64,000 nt of DNA from Celeribacter sp. HF31. GTDB lineage: Bacteria > Pseudomonadota > Alphaproteobacteria > Rhodobacterales > Rhodobacteraceae. The translations under genes and the position numbers were made by a program. Positions 36,106 through 45,344 of this stretch are shown piece by piece; positions within the stretch are counted from its first letter, which is position 1; each line of letters begins with the position of its first letter. The notes under the pieces were generated by a model. It ran no database searches, was not told where the DNA came from, and was given only the letters and a program-made list of their open reading frames with translations. Where the stretch lies: positions 248,001-312,000 of the forward strand of contig NZ_JAATOT010000002.1 in the NCBI RefSeq assembly GCF_011806455.1. Reading direction: 5' to 3'.

Positions 36106-36990
36106 TCAGCCAAAAGCCTTGAGCCGCGCCATGAGGCTTGAGGTGTCCCAACGCCCGCCGCCCATGCTCTGCACATCCTTGTAGAACTGATCGACCAGCG
36201 CCGTGACCGGCAAGGGCGTGCCGGTGTCCTCGCCCGCCTCAAGACAGATCGCCAGATCCTTGCGCATCCAATCGACGGCAAAGCCGTGTTCATACTCACC
36301 CGCCAGCATGGTCTTGTGGCGGTTGACCATTTGCCAGCTTCCCGCCGCGCCGCCGGAGATCACATCGACCAAAGCCTCGCCATCGAGGCCGGATTTTTCC
36401 GCGAGCAGAAGCGCCTCGGAGAGCCCTTGCACCAGCCCCGCGATGCAGATCTGGTTGCACATCTTGGCGGTCTGCCCCATGCCGACCTCGCCCAGACGTT
36501 TGACGATCTTGCCGTAGGCGGCCATCACCGGCTCGGCCTTGGCGTAATCGCCCTCTGCGCCGCCGCACATGACGGAGAGCACGCCGTTTTCAGCGCCTGC
36601 CTGCCCGCCCGACACAGGTGCGTCGACATAGCCGATCCCGGCCTCTGCGGCGTGTACGGCCAGCTCGCGGGTCACTTTAGCCGAAACGGTGGTGTGATCG
36701 ACAAAGATCGCGCCGGGCTTCATGCCCGCAAACGCCCCGTCGGGACCGAGGCAGACAGCGCGTAGGTCGTCGTCATTGCCAACACAGGCCATCACGAACT
36801 CGGCCCCCTCTGCCGCCTCGCGCGGGGTCACGGCAAATCCGCCACCGTGCTCTTTGGCCCAGCTTTCGGCTTTCGCGGTGGTGCGGTTGTAGACCGTCAC
36901 CGCATGGCCTTTCGCGGCGAGATGCCCCGCCATCGGGTATCCCATGACCCCAAGCCCCAAAAATGCAGCTTTTGTTCCGTGTTGCACCAT
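36106..36990 (-). CDS. NAD(P)-dependent beta-hydroxyacid dehydrogenase (3-hydroxyisobutyrate dehydrogenase family)
   Basis: A 294-residue dehydrogenase with Rossmann motif FLGLGVMGYPMAGHLAAKGH, substrate motif DAPVSGGQAGAENG and the catalytic lysine in GMGQTAKMCNQI. It is of the GarR/MmsB/GLYR type; substrates could be tartronate semialdehyde, 3-hydroxyisobutyrate or succinic semialdehyde. GAGGG precedes the ATG. It is divergent from the penicillin-acylase gene. Confidence 0.9.
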   Translation of the reverse strand: MVQHGTKAAFLGLGVMGYPMAGHLAAKGHAVTVYNRTTAKAESWAKEHGGGFAVTPREAAEGAEFVMACVGNDDDLRAVCLGPDGAFAGMKPGAIFVDHTTVSAKVTRELAVHAAEAGIGYVDAPVSGGQAGAENGVLSVMCGGAEGDYAKAEPVMAAYGKIVKRLGEVGMGQTAKMCNQICIAGLVQGLSEALLLAEKSGLDGEALVDVISGGAAGSWQMVNRHKTMLAGEYEHGFAVDWMRKDLAICLEAGEDTGTPLPVTALVDQFYKDVQSMGGGRWDTSSLMARLKAFG

Positions 36991-37093
36991 GGCTTTTCCC
37001 TCGCGCGTCGATGTGGTTTAACGGCCGAAACCGTAGCCGCTCGCGGCGCGGCGTCAACATGCATTCGCGCACATCTGACAGGACCGCCCCCTC

Positions 37094-39553
37094 ATGGCCC
37101 GGATTTTCTCTTTGCTGCTCAAGATCGTCTCAGGTCTCGTTCTTTTGACCGTTCTGGCGATCTGGCTGACCTATTGGCTCGCCGCGCGCTCTTTGCCCGA
37201 TTACAACGCCGACTATGAGGTCGCGGACATCAGCGCGCCGGTGGAAATCGCGCGCGACAACGCCAACGTGCCGCATATTTTCGGCGCCACGGATGAGGAT
37301 GTCTATTACGGGTTGGGGTTCGCCCATGCGCAGGACCGGTTGTTCCAGATGATGCTTCTGCGGCGCACAGCCCAAGGCCGGTTGTCGGAGATGTTCGGCG
37401 AGCGCACTTTGAAGACCGATGAGTTGATGCGGCGTCTCGGCCTTTACGAGGCCGCGCGGCAATCCGCGCAGGTGCAAAGCCCCGAGGCCACCGCCGCGCT
37501 CGAGGCCTATGCCCGCGGGGTGAACGCCTGGATCAAAGAGGTGAACGAGGGCGCATTGGGACGCGGCGCGCCGGAGTTCTTTCTCTTCCCCTCCGAGATC
37601 GCCTATTGGCAGCCCGCCGATTCCATCGCGATTCTGAAACTCGTCGCCGTGCAGCTCTCGGATCAAATCCCGAACGAAGTGCTGCGGGCGCGAGCCTCTC
37701 TGTTGTTGCCGCAAGAGCGCCTGCGCGATCTCATGCCGGACGCACCCGGGACGGGGCTTGGACTTTTGCCGTCCTACGCCGCGCTTTTCCCCGAGGCGCA
37801 GCCGGGCGTGGCCCCCTCTGGCACGCAATATGCCCTGTCGCCTTTCCCGAAATCCGGCCTTGCGGGCGCTTCCAACGTCTGGGCCGCAGGACCGGGGCGT
37901 TCGGCCACCGGCGCCACGCTTTTGGCCAATGACCCGCATCTGAATTTCTCCGCCCCCGGCGCCTGGTATCTGGCGCGGCTGCAACTGAGCACCGGCGGCG
38001 TGATCGGCGCCTCTGTCCCGGGCGTTCCCGCCATCGTTTCGGGCCGACATGAGAGTTTCGGCTGGGGCATCACGGCGGCCTATGTCGATGACGCCGATCT
38101 CTACATCGAGAAACAAAACCCCGAGGCGCCGGGCGAGGTTCTGACGCCCGAGGGCTACAAACCGCTGCGCAGCCGCCCCTCGATTGTCCAGATCAAGGAC
38201 GCAGACCCGGTCACCTTGACGCTCGAGTGGTCCGAGAACGGCCCGATCCTGCCCAAAACCGCCTTTGACGTCGACACGATCACCCCGCCGGGGCATCTGG
38301 TCTCTGTGGCCTGGACCGCGCTTGTGCCCGATGATCGCTCGATGTCGGCGGTGATTGCGCTCAACCACGCGACGACGCTGACGCAGGCCATGGTCGCCGC
38401 CCGCGATTTCGCCGCCCCCGCGCTCAACCTCGCCATGGCGGACCCCGACCGGGTGCAGATGAAGGTCATCGGGCGCGCGCCGCTGCGCGATGCGCTGCAT
38501 CAATCCAAAGGCCGCATCCCCTCGCCCGGATGGCTTGAGGCCGACCGTTGGCAGGGCTGGCGCGATTTCGACGATCTGCCACTCTTCACCGCCGCGCGAG
38601 ACGGCATCATCGGCAACACCAACAACAAGACGGTGGATGCCCCCTTCCCCGACCACCTGTCCTACCATTGGGGCGACACCCAACGCATTCAGCGCTGGCA
38701 GCGCCTGATGCAATCGCGCGAGGTCCACACCCGCGACAGTTTCATCGAAGTGCAAAACGACGTGGTCTCCGCCGCCGCGCGCAACCTCTTGCCGCTGGTC
38801 GGCGCCGATCTCTGGTTCACCGGCGAGGCCGCGCCCGAAGGCACGCCCGAGCGCCAACGCCAACGTGCGCTGACGTTGTTGGCCGAGTGGAATGGCGAGA
38901 TGAACGAACATCTGCCGGAGCCGCTGATTTACTATGCCTGGATGCGTGCGCTTCAGGACCGTTTGATCCGCGACGAGATCGGGCCGCTGGCGCGTGAGTT
39001 CACCCATGTCGATCCGATCTTTATCGAGCGTGTTTACCGCGACATCGGCGGTGCGTCGGCCTGGTGCGATGTGATCCAATCGGCACCGGTCGAGACCTGT
39101 ACCGACATCGCGCGGCAATCGCTGGACGATGCGCTTTTGTGGATCGGCGAGCATTACTCAACCAATCTTGAGAGCCTGCGTTGGGGGGATGCCCATATGG
39201 CGCATCACGATCATCCGGTGCTGGGCGATGTGCCTTTGCTGAAATGGGTGGTGAACATCCGGCAATCGACCTCCGGCGGCGACAACACGCTGATGCGGGG
39301 CGTGACGGCGGGCGATGGGCCGGAGCCTTTCGCGAACGTCCATGGCGCGGCCTATCGCGGGGTCTATGACTTTGCCGATCCCGACAGTTCGGTCTTCATC
39401 ACCGCCACCGGCCAGTCCGGCCATCCTTTGAGCCGTCACTATGACGATCTGGGCGAGCTGTGGCGGCGCGGCGAATATGTGCCGATGAGCCTCGACCCGG
39501 AGCTGGCGCGCGCCGCCGGTGTCGGCATCACGCATCTGGTGCCAGAGGAATGA
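37094..39553 (+). CDS. Penicillin acylase-family Ntn hydrolase
   Basis: An 819-residue precursor in the penicillin-amidase/AHL-acylase family, which hydrolyses amide bonds of acylated substrates in the periplasm. A hydrophobic N-terminal anchor (7-30) is followed by the alpha part. The autoprocessing site is at GLAGAS/NVWAAG, with Ser260 as the future N-terminal nucleophile of the beta chain. NDPHL, the oxyanion region GVPAIVSGRHESFGWG and NTNNKTVDAPF fit the family. Substrates may be penicillins or acyl-homoserine lactones; the sequence does not decide. Its stop overlaps the next gene by four bases. Confidence 0.9.
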   Translation: MARIFSLLLKIVSGLVLLTVLAIWLTYWLAARSLPDYNADYEVADISAPVEIARDNANVPHIFGATDEDVYYGLGFAHAQDRLFQMMLLRRTAQGRLSEMFGERTLKTDELMRRLGLYEAARQSAQVQSPEATAALEAYARGVNAWIKEVNEGALGRGAPEFFLFPSEIAYWQPADSIAILKLVAVQLSDQIPNEVLRARASLLLPQERLRDLMPDAPGTGLGLLPSYAALFPEAQPGVAPSGTQYALSPFPKSGLAGASNVWAAGPGRSATGATLLANDPHLNFSAPGAWYLARLQLSTGGVIGASVPGVPAIVSGRHESFGWGITAAYVDDADLYIEKQNPEAPGEVLTPEGYKPLRSRPSIVQIKDADPVTLTLEWSENGPILPKTAFDVDTITPPGHLVSVAWTALVPDDRSMSAVIALNHATTLTQAMVAARDFAAPALNLAMADPDRVQMKVIGRAPLRDALHQSKGRIPSPGWLEADRWQGWRDFDDLPLFTAARDGIIGNTNNKTVDAPFPDHLSYHWGDTQRIQRWQRLMQSREVHTRDSFIEVQNDVVSAAARNLLPLVGADLWFTGEAAPEGTPERQRQRALTLLAEWNGEMNEHLPEPLIYYAWMRALQDRLIRDEIGPLAREFTHVDPIFIERVYRDIGGASAWCDVIQSAPVETCTDIARQSLDDALLWIGEHYSTNLESLRWGDAHMAHHDHPVLGDVPLLKWVVNIRQSTSGGDNTLMRGVTAGDGPEPFANVHGAAYRGVYDFADPDSSVFITATGQSGHPLSRHYDDLGELWRRGEYVPMSLDPELARAAGVGITHLVPEE

Positions 39554-40095
39554 CCTCAGAATGGGATAAAATGCGCGCGGGCGACTGGTATTGCTGCATG
39601 GACCCCGACTTAGATGCGCGCCGGACAAAGGTCTTTGACGCAGTTCACCGCCACAATATGGCGCTGCCCTCAGAGCGCGGCGACATCCACCCGGAGCTGC
39701 GCGCTTTGCTGGGGGCCGCGCCCGAGACCGCGCGGATCGAGGGGCAGTTTCACCTGTTGTATGGCGAGAACCTCTTTCTGGGCGACGGCGCCTTTCTGAA
39801 TGTCGGCTGTGTCGTTCTGGACAGCGCGCGGGTCGAGATCGGGGCAAACACGATGATCGGACCGCGCACACAAATCTACTGCGCCGATCACCACCGCGAT
39901 CCGGTGCTGCGCGGGCAGCTGATCGAACGCGCCCTGCCCGTCACCATTGGCAAAGATGTCTGGATCGGCGGAGCCGCGATCATCTTGCCGGGGGTTACAA
40001 TTGGCGATGGCGCCATCGTGGGGGCGGGCTCTGTGGTGACCAAAGACGTGGCGCCGGGCGCGCGGGTCGTGGGGAACCCGGCGCGGGTTATCTGA
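39550..40095 (+). CDS. Hexapeptide-repeat sugar O-acetyltransferase (maltose acetyltransferase-like)
   Basis: A 181-residue left-handed beta-helix acetyltransferase. It starts MTSEWDKMRAGDWYCCMDPD, resembling the Maa/LacA N-terminal helix, then has hexapeptide turns (IGANTMIGPRTQIY, VWIGGAAIILPGVTIGDGAIVGAGSVV). The likely catalytic His is in YCADHHRDPVLR. The ATG overlaps the acylase stop (ATGA), so the two are coupled. It presumably acetylates a sugar, nucleoside or thiogalactoside-like acceptor, detoxifying or modifying it. Confidence 0.9.
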   Translation: MTSEWDKMRAGDWYCCMDPDLDARRTKVFDAVHRHNMALPSERGDIHPELRALLGAAPETARIEGQFHLLYGENLFLGDGAFLNVGCVVLDSARVEIGANTMIGPRTQIYCADHHRDPVLRGQLIERALPVTIGKDVWIGGAAIILPGVTIGDGAIVGAGSVVTKDVAPGARVVGNPARVI

Positions 40096-40098
40096 ACC

Positions 40099-40500
40099 TC
40101 ACGCCTGGCCTTTGATCTCATCCTTGTAGACCAGAAAGGCCGCGCCCTTTTGCATGGCTTTCAGCGCCGAGGCGTCCAAAGCCTTGTCTTTCAGACGCGG
40201 GCGCCCGGTGATGTCTTCGCCTTTTTTCATCTCCATGCCGGACCAGCCAGTGGCCTCAAGCCCCTTGAAGGCTTTGGCAATCGCCGGGCGTTGTTCGCTG
40301 GCGACCATGAAGACCATGATGGCGTGACGCCCGCCCATGCGCAGGCCGGTTTTGGCGCCGGCCGTGGCCTCGAACAGCATCATGAACAGACGCTTCTGCG
40401 GCTTGCCATCCGTCGCTGCCTTTGTCGCCGGTTTTGCCTTGCCAGACTTCTCTTTGCCCGTCTTGGATTTGGCCGTCTTGGCTGCCTGCGCTTTGCTCAT
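40099..40500 (-). CDS. Conserved-type hypothetical protein with Lys/Ala-rich N-terminus
   Basis: A 133-residue protein. Residues 1-35 are a low-complexity basic stretch rich in Lys and Ala, possibly binding nucleic acid. Residues 36-133 form a small globular domain (RLFMMLFEATAGAKTGLRMG, then MVFMVASEQRPAIAKAFKGL). No family is recognised. It follows hflX after one base and is likely in the same transcript. Confidence 0.65.
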   Translation of the reverse strand: MSKAQAAKTAKSKTGKEKSGKAKPATKAATDGKPQKRLFMMLFEATAGAKTGLRMGGRHAIMVFMVASEQRPAIAKAFKGLEATGWSGMEMKKGEDITGRPRLKDKALDASALKAMQKGAAFLVYKDEIKGQA

Positions 40501-40501
40501 C

Positions 40502-41797
40502 TCACATCTCCCGAAATTGCTTTTCCTGACGCGGGGTCCAGAGCACCTTGAGCTGATAGCCGTCCTCGGCCATCTCCTCGCTCAAGACCACACCCTCCTC
40601 AAAGAGCCAGGCCCGTTTCTTGCCCTCGGAATAGGGCAGGACGAGATCGCGTTCAATCTTGTCTTCTTCGAAAAACCCGGAAATCGCCGACAAAAGCTGC
40701 GGCACGCCCTCGCCCGTCACCGCGGAGATCGCGAAGATGCCCTCTTCCTGCCCCGCGCGCTCCATCCGGGCGGCGTGGGCTTCAGGGTCCAAAAGGTCGA
40801 TCTTGTTCCAGACCTCGAACATCGGGGCGTCTTCCTTGATGCCCAGATCGGAGAGAATTTTCAGAACATCGTCTTTCTGTTCCTCGGTCTCCTCGGCGGC
40901 GATGTCGCGAACGTGGAGGATCAGATCGGCGTCCAGCACCTCTTCGAGCGTCGCGCGGAAGGCGGCCACGAGTTGCGTCGGCAGGTTGGAGATGAACCCC
41001 ACCGTGTCCGACAGGATGATCTCGCGGTCCCCACCGTGGGCGTTTTCGATCACCAGCTGGCGCATGGTCGGGTCGAGCGTCGCAAAAAGCATGTCTTTGG
41101 CGAAGACATCGGCGCCCGTCACCGTATTGAAAAACGTCGATTTCCCGGCGTTGGTGTAGCCCACCAGCGCGACAATCGGGAACGGTACTTTCGCACGCGA
41201 GGCGCGATGCAGCTCGCGGGTTTTCACCACCTTCTCCAACTGACGGCGCAGGCGCACGAGCTGTTCGTCGATGGCACGGCGGTCGGCCTCGATCTGGGTC
41301 TCGCCGGGACCGCCGACAAAGCCCAAACCGCCGCGTTGCCGCTCAAGGTGGGTCCAGGCGCGGACCAATCGCGTGCGTTGGTAAGTGAGGGCCGCCATTT
41401 CGACCTGCAACACGCCCTCGCGGGTGCGCGCACGATCAGAGAAGATTTCGAGGATAAGTCCCGTCCGGTCGAGAAGTTTGACCTTCCATTCCTTTTCCAA
41501 ATTGCGCTGCTGCACCGGGGTCACCGGGCCGTCGATCAGCACAAGTTCGACCTCTGCGGCTTTGATCCGCTGTTTCAGCTCTTCGATCTTGCCGGAGCCG
41601 AAAAGATAGCCGGGCTGGATTTTCGGCAAGCGCACGATCTCGGAACCGACCACTTCGAGATCGGGCAAAGCGGCGGCCAGCGCCACGGCTTCCTCCAACC
41701 CCGCCTGCGGTTCGCGGCGGTCCCGGTCGGAGGTGATGTCGGGATGAAGCACCCAGGCACGGGTCTGCTTCACGTCATGTTCGTATAGTTCGGCCAA
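40502..41797 (-). CDS. hflX: GTPase HflX
   Basis: Ribosome-splitting GTPase used under stress. The 431-residue protein has the HflX N-terminal domain (LPKIQPGYLFGSGKIEELK, QRNLEKEWKVKLLDRT), the coiled segment with GGPGETQIEADRRAI, and the G domain with GYTNAGKST, DTVGFI and NKIDLL. The start taken is TTG at 41797 (LAELYEHDVKQ), with AAAGGAG placed six bases before it. A frame open to 41866 would add 23 residues of unlikely sequence. It follows hfq in the order conserved among alphaproteobacteria. Confidence 0.93.
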   Translation of the reverse strand: MAELYEHDVKQTRAWVLHPDITSDRDRREPQAGLEEAVALAAALPDLEVVGSEIVRLPKIQPGYLFGSGKIEELKQRIKAAEVELVLIDGPVTPVQQRNLEKEWKVKLLDRTGLILEIFSDRARTREGVLQVEMAALTYQRTRLVRAWTHLERQRGGLGFVGGPGETQIEADRRAIDEQLVRLRRQLEKVVKTRELHRASRAKVPFPIVALVGYTNAGKSTFFNTVTGADVFAKDMLFATLDPTMRQLVIENAHGGDREIILSDTVGFISNLPTQLVAAFRATLEEVLDADLILHVRDIAAEETEEQKDDVLKILSDLGIKEDAPMFEVWNKIDLLDPEAHAARMERAGQEEGIFAISAVTGEGVPQLLSAISGFFEEDKIERDLVLPYSEGKKRAWLFEEGVVLSEEMAEDGYQLKVLWTPRQEKQFREM

Positions 41798-41902
41798 ATG
41801 CCGCTCCTTTAAACGCGAGAAAGCACCCGCCGTCCTACGACAGGTGCCGATATGTCTTAACGTCACTTATATCTGACTGGACGGATTGCAAGAGGGCTGA
41901 AA

Positions 41903-42139
41903 TTACGCCTCTTCGCCGTCGTAAAGATTGATCGGCTGAGCCGGCATGATCGTCGAGATCGCGTGTTTGTACACGAGCTGCGATTGGCCGTCGCGGCGCA
42001 GAAGGACGCAGAAGTTGTCGAACCAGGTGATCACACCCTGAAGTTTCACGCCGTTGATCAAAAAGATCGTGACGGGCACTTTGGTCTTGCGAACGTGATT
42101 GAGGAAGGCGTCCTGGAGGTTCTGTTTGTCGGCGGCCAT
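41903..42139 (-). CDS. hfq: RNA chaperone Hfq
   Basis: An Sm-like hexameric chaperone that pairs small RNAs with mRNAs. The 78-residue protein starts [18 protein letters not shown], with Sm1 ([23 protein letters not shown]) and Sm2 ending [12 protein letters not shown] (Hfq YKHA motif). The C-terminal tail is short ([11 protein letters not shown]), as in many alphaproteobacteria. The open frame upstream to 42205 is not used because the family starts at this Met. Confidence 0.97.
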   Translation of the reverse strand: MAADKQNLQDAFLNHVRKTKVPVTIFLINGVKLQGVITWFDNFCVLLRRDGQSQLVYKHAISTIMPAQPINLYDGEEA

Positions 42140-42329
42140 GATCTTTGCCTTTTTCTTGCGCTTTATGATGCGAACTGTCCCTCGGGCGACAGCACTTGAG
42201 GACACCTCGCCGCAGATTCACCCGAATGTCAAGATAAGCGCCTGAAATTCCCCACTCTTGTGTCGCGGCTATGGAAAAGACGACACAAATTTACGTCACT
42301 CGGGACGCTAACATTCCGGGAAGGGCGGA

Positions 42330-43877
42330 TCACCGCCGCCAGAATTCCGGGTTCAAAAGCGCGATGATCGCCAACATCTCGAGACGCCCGAGCACCATGG
42401 TGGCCGCCAGGATCATCTTTTCCGCATCCCCAAGGCTCGCGTAGCTCAAGGGCACATCGCCCACCACATTGGCCAGAGGTCCCGTGGTCGTGAGTGCGGA
42501 AATGGTGAACACCGCCGCCTCCTGAAAATGCAGCCCGAACAAGGACAAAAGCATCATGACGGCCGCAATGGTGAAGGCGAAGACCATGAAATAGACCCAG
42601 GCCACATAGGCGCCTTCGCGCCGGATGCGCCGGGCATTGGCGCCCGCGCCCCCCACAGAGTTGGGAGAGATCAGCTTTTCGATCTCGCGTTCGCCGTGGC
42701 GCACCAGAGCGTAGAGCCGGAGCAGTTTGACACCGCCCGCCGTGGTCGCCACGCCACCGCCGAAAATCGCCAGCCCCATAAGCAACACCCCCGGCGCCTG
42801 AAGCCCGGACCAGAGCCGCGCCTCCTCCCAGCCGAGGCTCTCGAAACCCGCAGTGGAGAGGAAGGACAGCACCATGAAAGTGCCCCCCCAAAGAGACGAC
42901 AGCGCCCGGGTAAAGGTCCAGTCGCCGGACACCTCCAGCACCGCCACCCAATGGCGCAGGAACAGCAAAAGCGGCACGACGATGATGAGCGCGAGGCCGA
43001 TCTTCATCTCCGGGTCGCGCCAGAGGGGCGGCGCGCCGGTGCGGGCCTGATCGGCGGTGAAGGTCTTGCGCGACAGCGCGAGGAACAGGAAGGCAAAGAC
43101 CAGAACTTCGCCGATAAACCCGGTGCCCGCCTCGGTCAGCCCGCCGACGGGCGAAATGCCGGAGGTGGCCATCACGGACATGGCGTGGCAGATCGCCACA
43201 TAGGGGTTCGAGCCGATCATCGAGAGCGCAAACCACAGCGCCAGCGTAAGGCCAAGATAGATCGGGAACAGCTTGACGGTAAACCGCGCAAGGCGCTCAG
43301 GCGCGGCGGCGACACGGGTGATCTGAGACGCGCGCACTTCGCTTTGCCCGACCCCGCGCGAGGAGATGACCTCAAAGCCGCCAAGATTCAAAGGCGCCAG
43401 CACCGCCACCGCCGTGACCCAGGCAAAAAGCCCCCCCAGCCAGCCCACCAGAGCGGTCCAGAGATGCACGGGCCGCGACAGCCGCGCCGGATCGTCAAAC
43501 AGCGTCGCGCCGGTGGTGGTGAGCGCCGAGACCATCTCGAAATAGGCGTTGAAATAGGTGGTGTCTTTCGTGGCCTCCGAGAAAGGCACAGCCAGGATCA
43601 GCGGCAGCGCGGTATAGGTGCCCAAAAGGGTCAAAAGCTGATTTCGCCCCTCCCGGTCGCGGTCCTTGAGGCTCTCGCGATCTTCGGTCGCCTCGGGACG
43701 AAACCGGGCGATGGCGATGAACCCCGCGAGCGAGGAAAACAGCACCGCCGCATAGAAGAACGCCCGCGCATCGTCCCATTCGCGCAGCACCATGGCATAG
43801 ATCGCCGGGACCAGCATCGCGCCCCCGCTCACCAGCATCAGCTGGACAAAAAATGGCATGCGCGAGAAGCGGTTCAT
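42330..43877 (-). CDS. trkH: TrkH-family potassium uptake protein
   Basis: This 515-residue channel-like membrane subunit brings K+ into the cell under control of TrkA. It has about ten membrane segments and four pore-loop (P) repeats with glycines of the selectivity filter, e.g. TTTGATLFDDPAR, VMATSGISPVGG, LSTAGFESLGW and ALTTTGPLANVVGD. The start overlaps the trkA stop by one base (TGATG). Its length fits the family (about 480-515). Confidence 0.93.
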   Translation of the reverse strand: MNRFSRMPFFVQLMLVSGGAMLVPAIYAMVLREWDDARAFFYAAVLFSSLAGFIAIARFRPEATEDRESLKDRDREGRNQLLTLLGTYTALPLILAVPFSEATKDTTYFNAYFEMVSALTTTGATLFDDPARLSRPVHLWTALVGWLGGLFAWVTAVAVLAPLNLGGFEVISSRGVGQSEVRASQITRVAAAPERLARFTVKLFPIYLGLTLALWFALSMIGSNPYVAICHAMSVMATSGISPVGGLTEAGTGFIGEVLVFAFLFLALSRKTFTADQARTGAPPLWRDPEMKIGLALIIVVPLLLFLRHWVAVLEVSGDWTFTRALSSLWGGTFMVLSFLSTAGFESLGWEEARLWSGLQAPGVLLMGLAIFGGGVATTAGGVKLLRLYALVRHGEREIEKLISPNSVGGAGANARRIRREGAYVAWVYFMVFAFTIAAVMMLLSLFGLHFQEAAVFTISALTTTGPLANVVGDVPLSYASLGDAEKMILAATMVLGRLEMLAIIALLNPEFWRR

Positions 43878-45253
43878 CAGAAGTAATCGATCGACACTTG
43901 CAACAGACGCTCGACCTCGGGCACGTCGTCCCGGAGCGAGAAGATGGTGATCACATCGCCCTCGTCGATGCGGGTTTCGCCGGTCGGCTTGATGTATTTG
44001 CCGCCCTTGGAGATCGCGCCGACGAGCACGCCTTCGGGGAAGTCGATGTCACGGATCGGCTTGCCGGAGATCGGCGAGGTCGAGAGCACTTGCGCCTCGA
44101 TCACCTCCGCCTCGCCATCGCCCACCGAATAGACATTGCGCACCCGCCCGTGGCGGATGTGGCGCAGGATCGAGGACACGGTGGTGGCGCGCGGGTTGAT
44201 ATAGGCGTCGATGTCGAGCGCGTTGAGGATCGGCACCAGCGTCGGGTCGTTCACCAGACAGATCGCCATCTTCGCGCCGCGTTGTTTCGCGCGCACGGCG
44301 GCGAGCATGTTGACCTTGTCGTCATCCGTCACGCACAGCGCGGCATCGGCGCGGGTGATGCCCGCCTCTGCCAAAAGCTCCTGATCCAGCGCATCGCCAT
44401 TGAGCACAATCGTGCGCTCCAGACTGTCGGCGGCTTTCTCGGCGGTCTTGCGGTCTTTCTCGATGATCTTGGCGCGCACGCGCTCGGTGCGGGTCTCCAA
44501 TGCCTGCGCCACAGCGAGGCCGACGTTACCGCCCCCCAGAATAACCACGCGGTCCTGTTTGGCATGGGTTTTGCCGAAAATCTCCAGCGTCCGGGTCAGG
44601 TCGTCGGAATGGGCGAAAACATAGACCTCGTCTTTGGCAAAGAGCTGATCATTGGGTTCGGGGGCGAACAACCGCCCCTCGCGACGCACGCCGACGACGA
44701 TGGCCCGGAGCGTCGAGAAGAGATCCGACAGCTCGCGCAGGGAGGTGTTGAGCACCGGGCAGTCCTCTTCGAGCAGGATACCCATAAGCTGTACGCCGCC
44801 CGCCAGAAAGGCCTGCGTGTCAAAGGCCGCAGGGGCCGCCAAACGCCGCAACGCGGCCTCGGCCACCTCTTTTTCGGGCGAGATCACCACATCGATCGGC
44901 AGGTGATCGCGGCGGTAGAGATCGGAATAGATCGCGGTCAGATAGCTCTGCGCCCTCAGACGCGCGATTTTGCGCGGCACGCCGAACACCGAATGCGCCA
45001 CCTGACAGGTGACCATATTGACCTCGTCGGAATAGGTCGCAGCGATCACCATATCGGCGTCCCGCGCGCCCGCCCGCTCCAAGACGTCCGGATAGGAGGC
45101 GAAGCCTTCAATCCCTTGCACGTCCAATGTGTCGGTCGCGCGGCGCACCAGCGCCGGGTTGTTGTCCACGACGGTGACGTCGTTTTTCTCGGAAGAGAGT
45201 TGTTTGGCGATCTGCCAGCCGACCTGGCCCGCGCCGCAAATGATGACTTTCAT
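43877..45253 (-). CDS. trkA: Trk system potassium uptake protein TrkA
   Basis: A cytosolic regulatory subunit of the Trk system. The 458 residues contain two RCK_N/RCK_C repeats: MKVIICGAGQVGWQIAKQL with a NAD(H)-binding GxGxxG at the start, and the second copy VVILGGGNVGLAVAQALE near residue 233. Ligand control through NAD(H) or ATP is known for the family. The ATG at 45253 has AAAGGTG in front; a frame open to 45289 is not family-like. It sits between ntrX and trkH. Confidence 0.95.
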   Translation of the reverse strand: MKVIICGAGQVGWQIAKQLSSEKNDVTVVDNNPALVRRATDTLDVQGIEGFASYPDVLERAGARDADMVIAATYSDEVNMVTCQVAHSVFGVPRKIARLRAQSYLTAIYSDLYRRDHLPIDVVISPEKEVAEAALRRLAAPAAFDTQAFLAGGVQLMGILLEEDCPVLNTSLRELSDLFSTLRAIVVGVRREGRLFAPEPNDQLFAKDEVYVFAHSDDLTRTLEIFGKTHAKQDRVVILGGGNVGLAVAQALETRTERVRAKIIEKDRKTAEKAADSLERTIVLNGDALDQELLAEAGITRADAALCVTDDDKVNMLAAVRAKQRGAKMAICLVNDPTLVPILNALDIDAYINPRATTVSSILRHIRHGRVRNVYSVGDGEAEVIEAQVLSTSPISGKPIRDIDFPEGVLVGAISKGGKYIKPTGETRIDEGDVITIFSLRDDVPEVERLLQVSIDYF

Positions 45254-45344
45254 CGCATCACCTTTATTGCTTCGCCCCAGCCTTCGCACTTAACGGCGAA
45301 GGCGTCAACGCGGCTGTCACGTCATTTCGGGCCGTCAACAGCCG

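Noticed and set aside
37130-39154. A 674-codon minus-strand frame
   Set aside because: It is antisense to the penicillin acylase gene, which has an intact active site.
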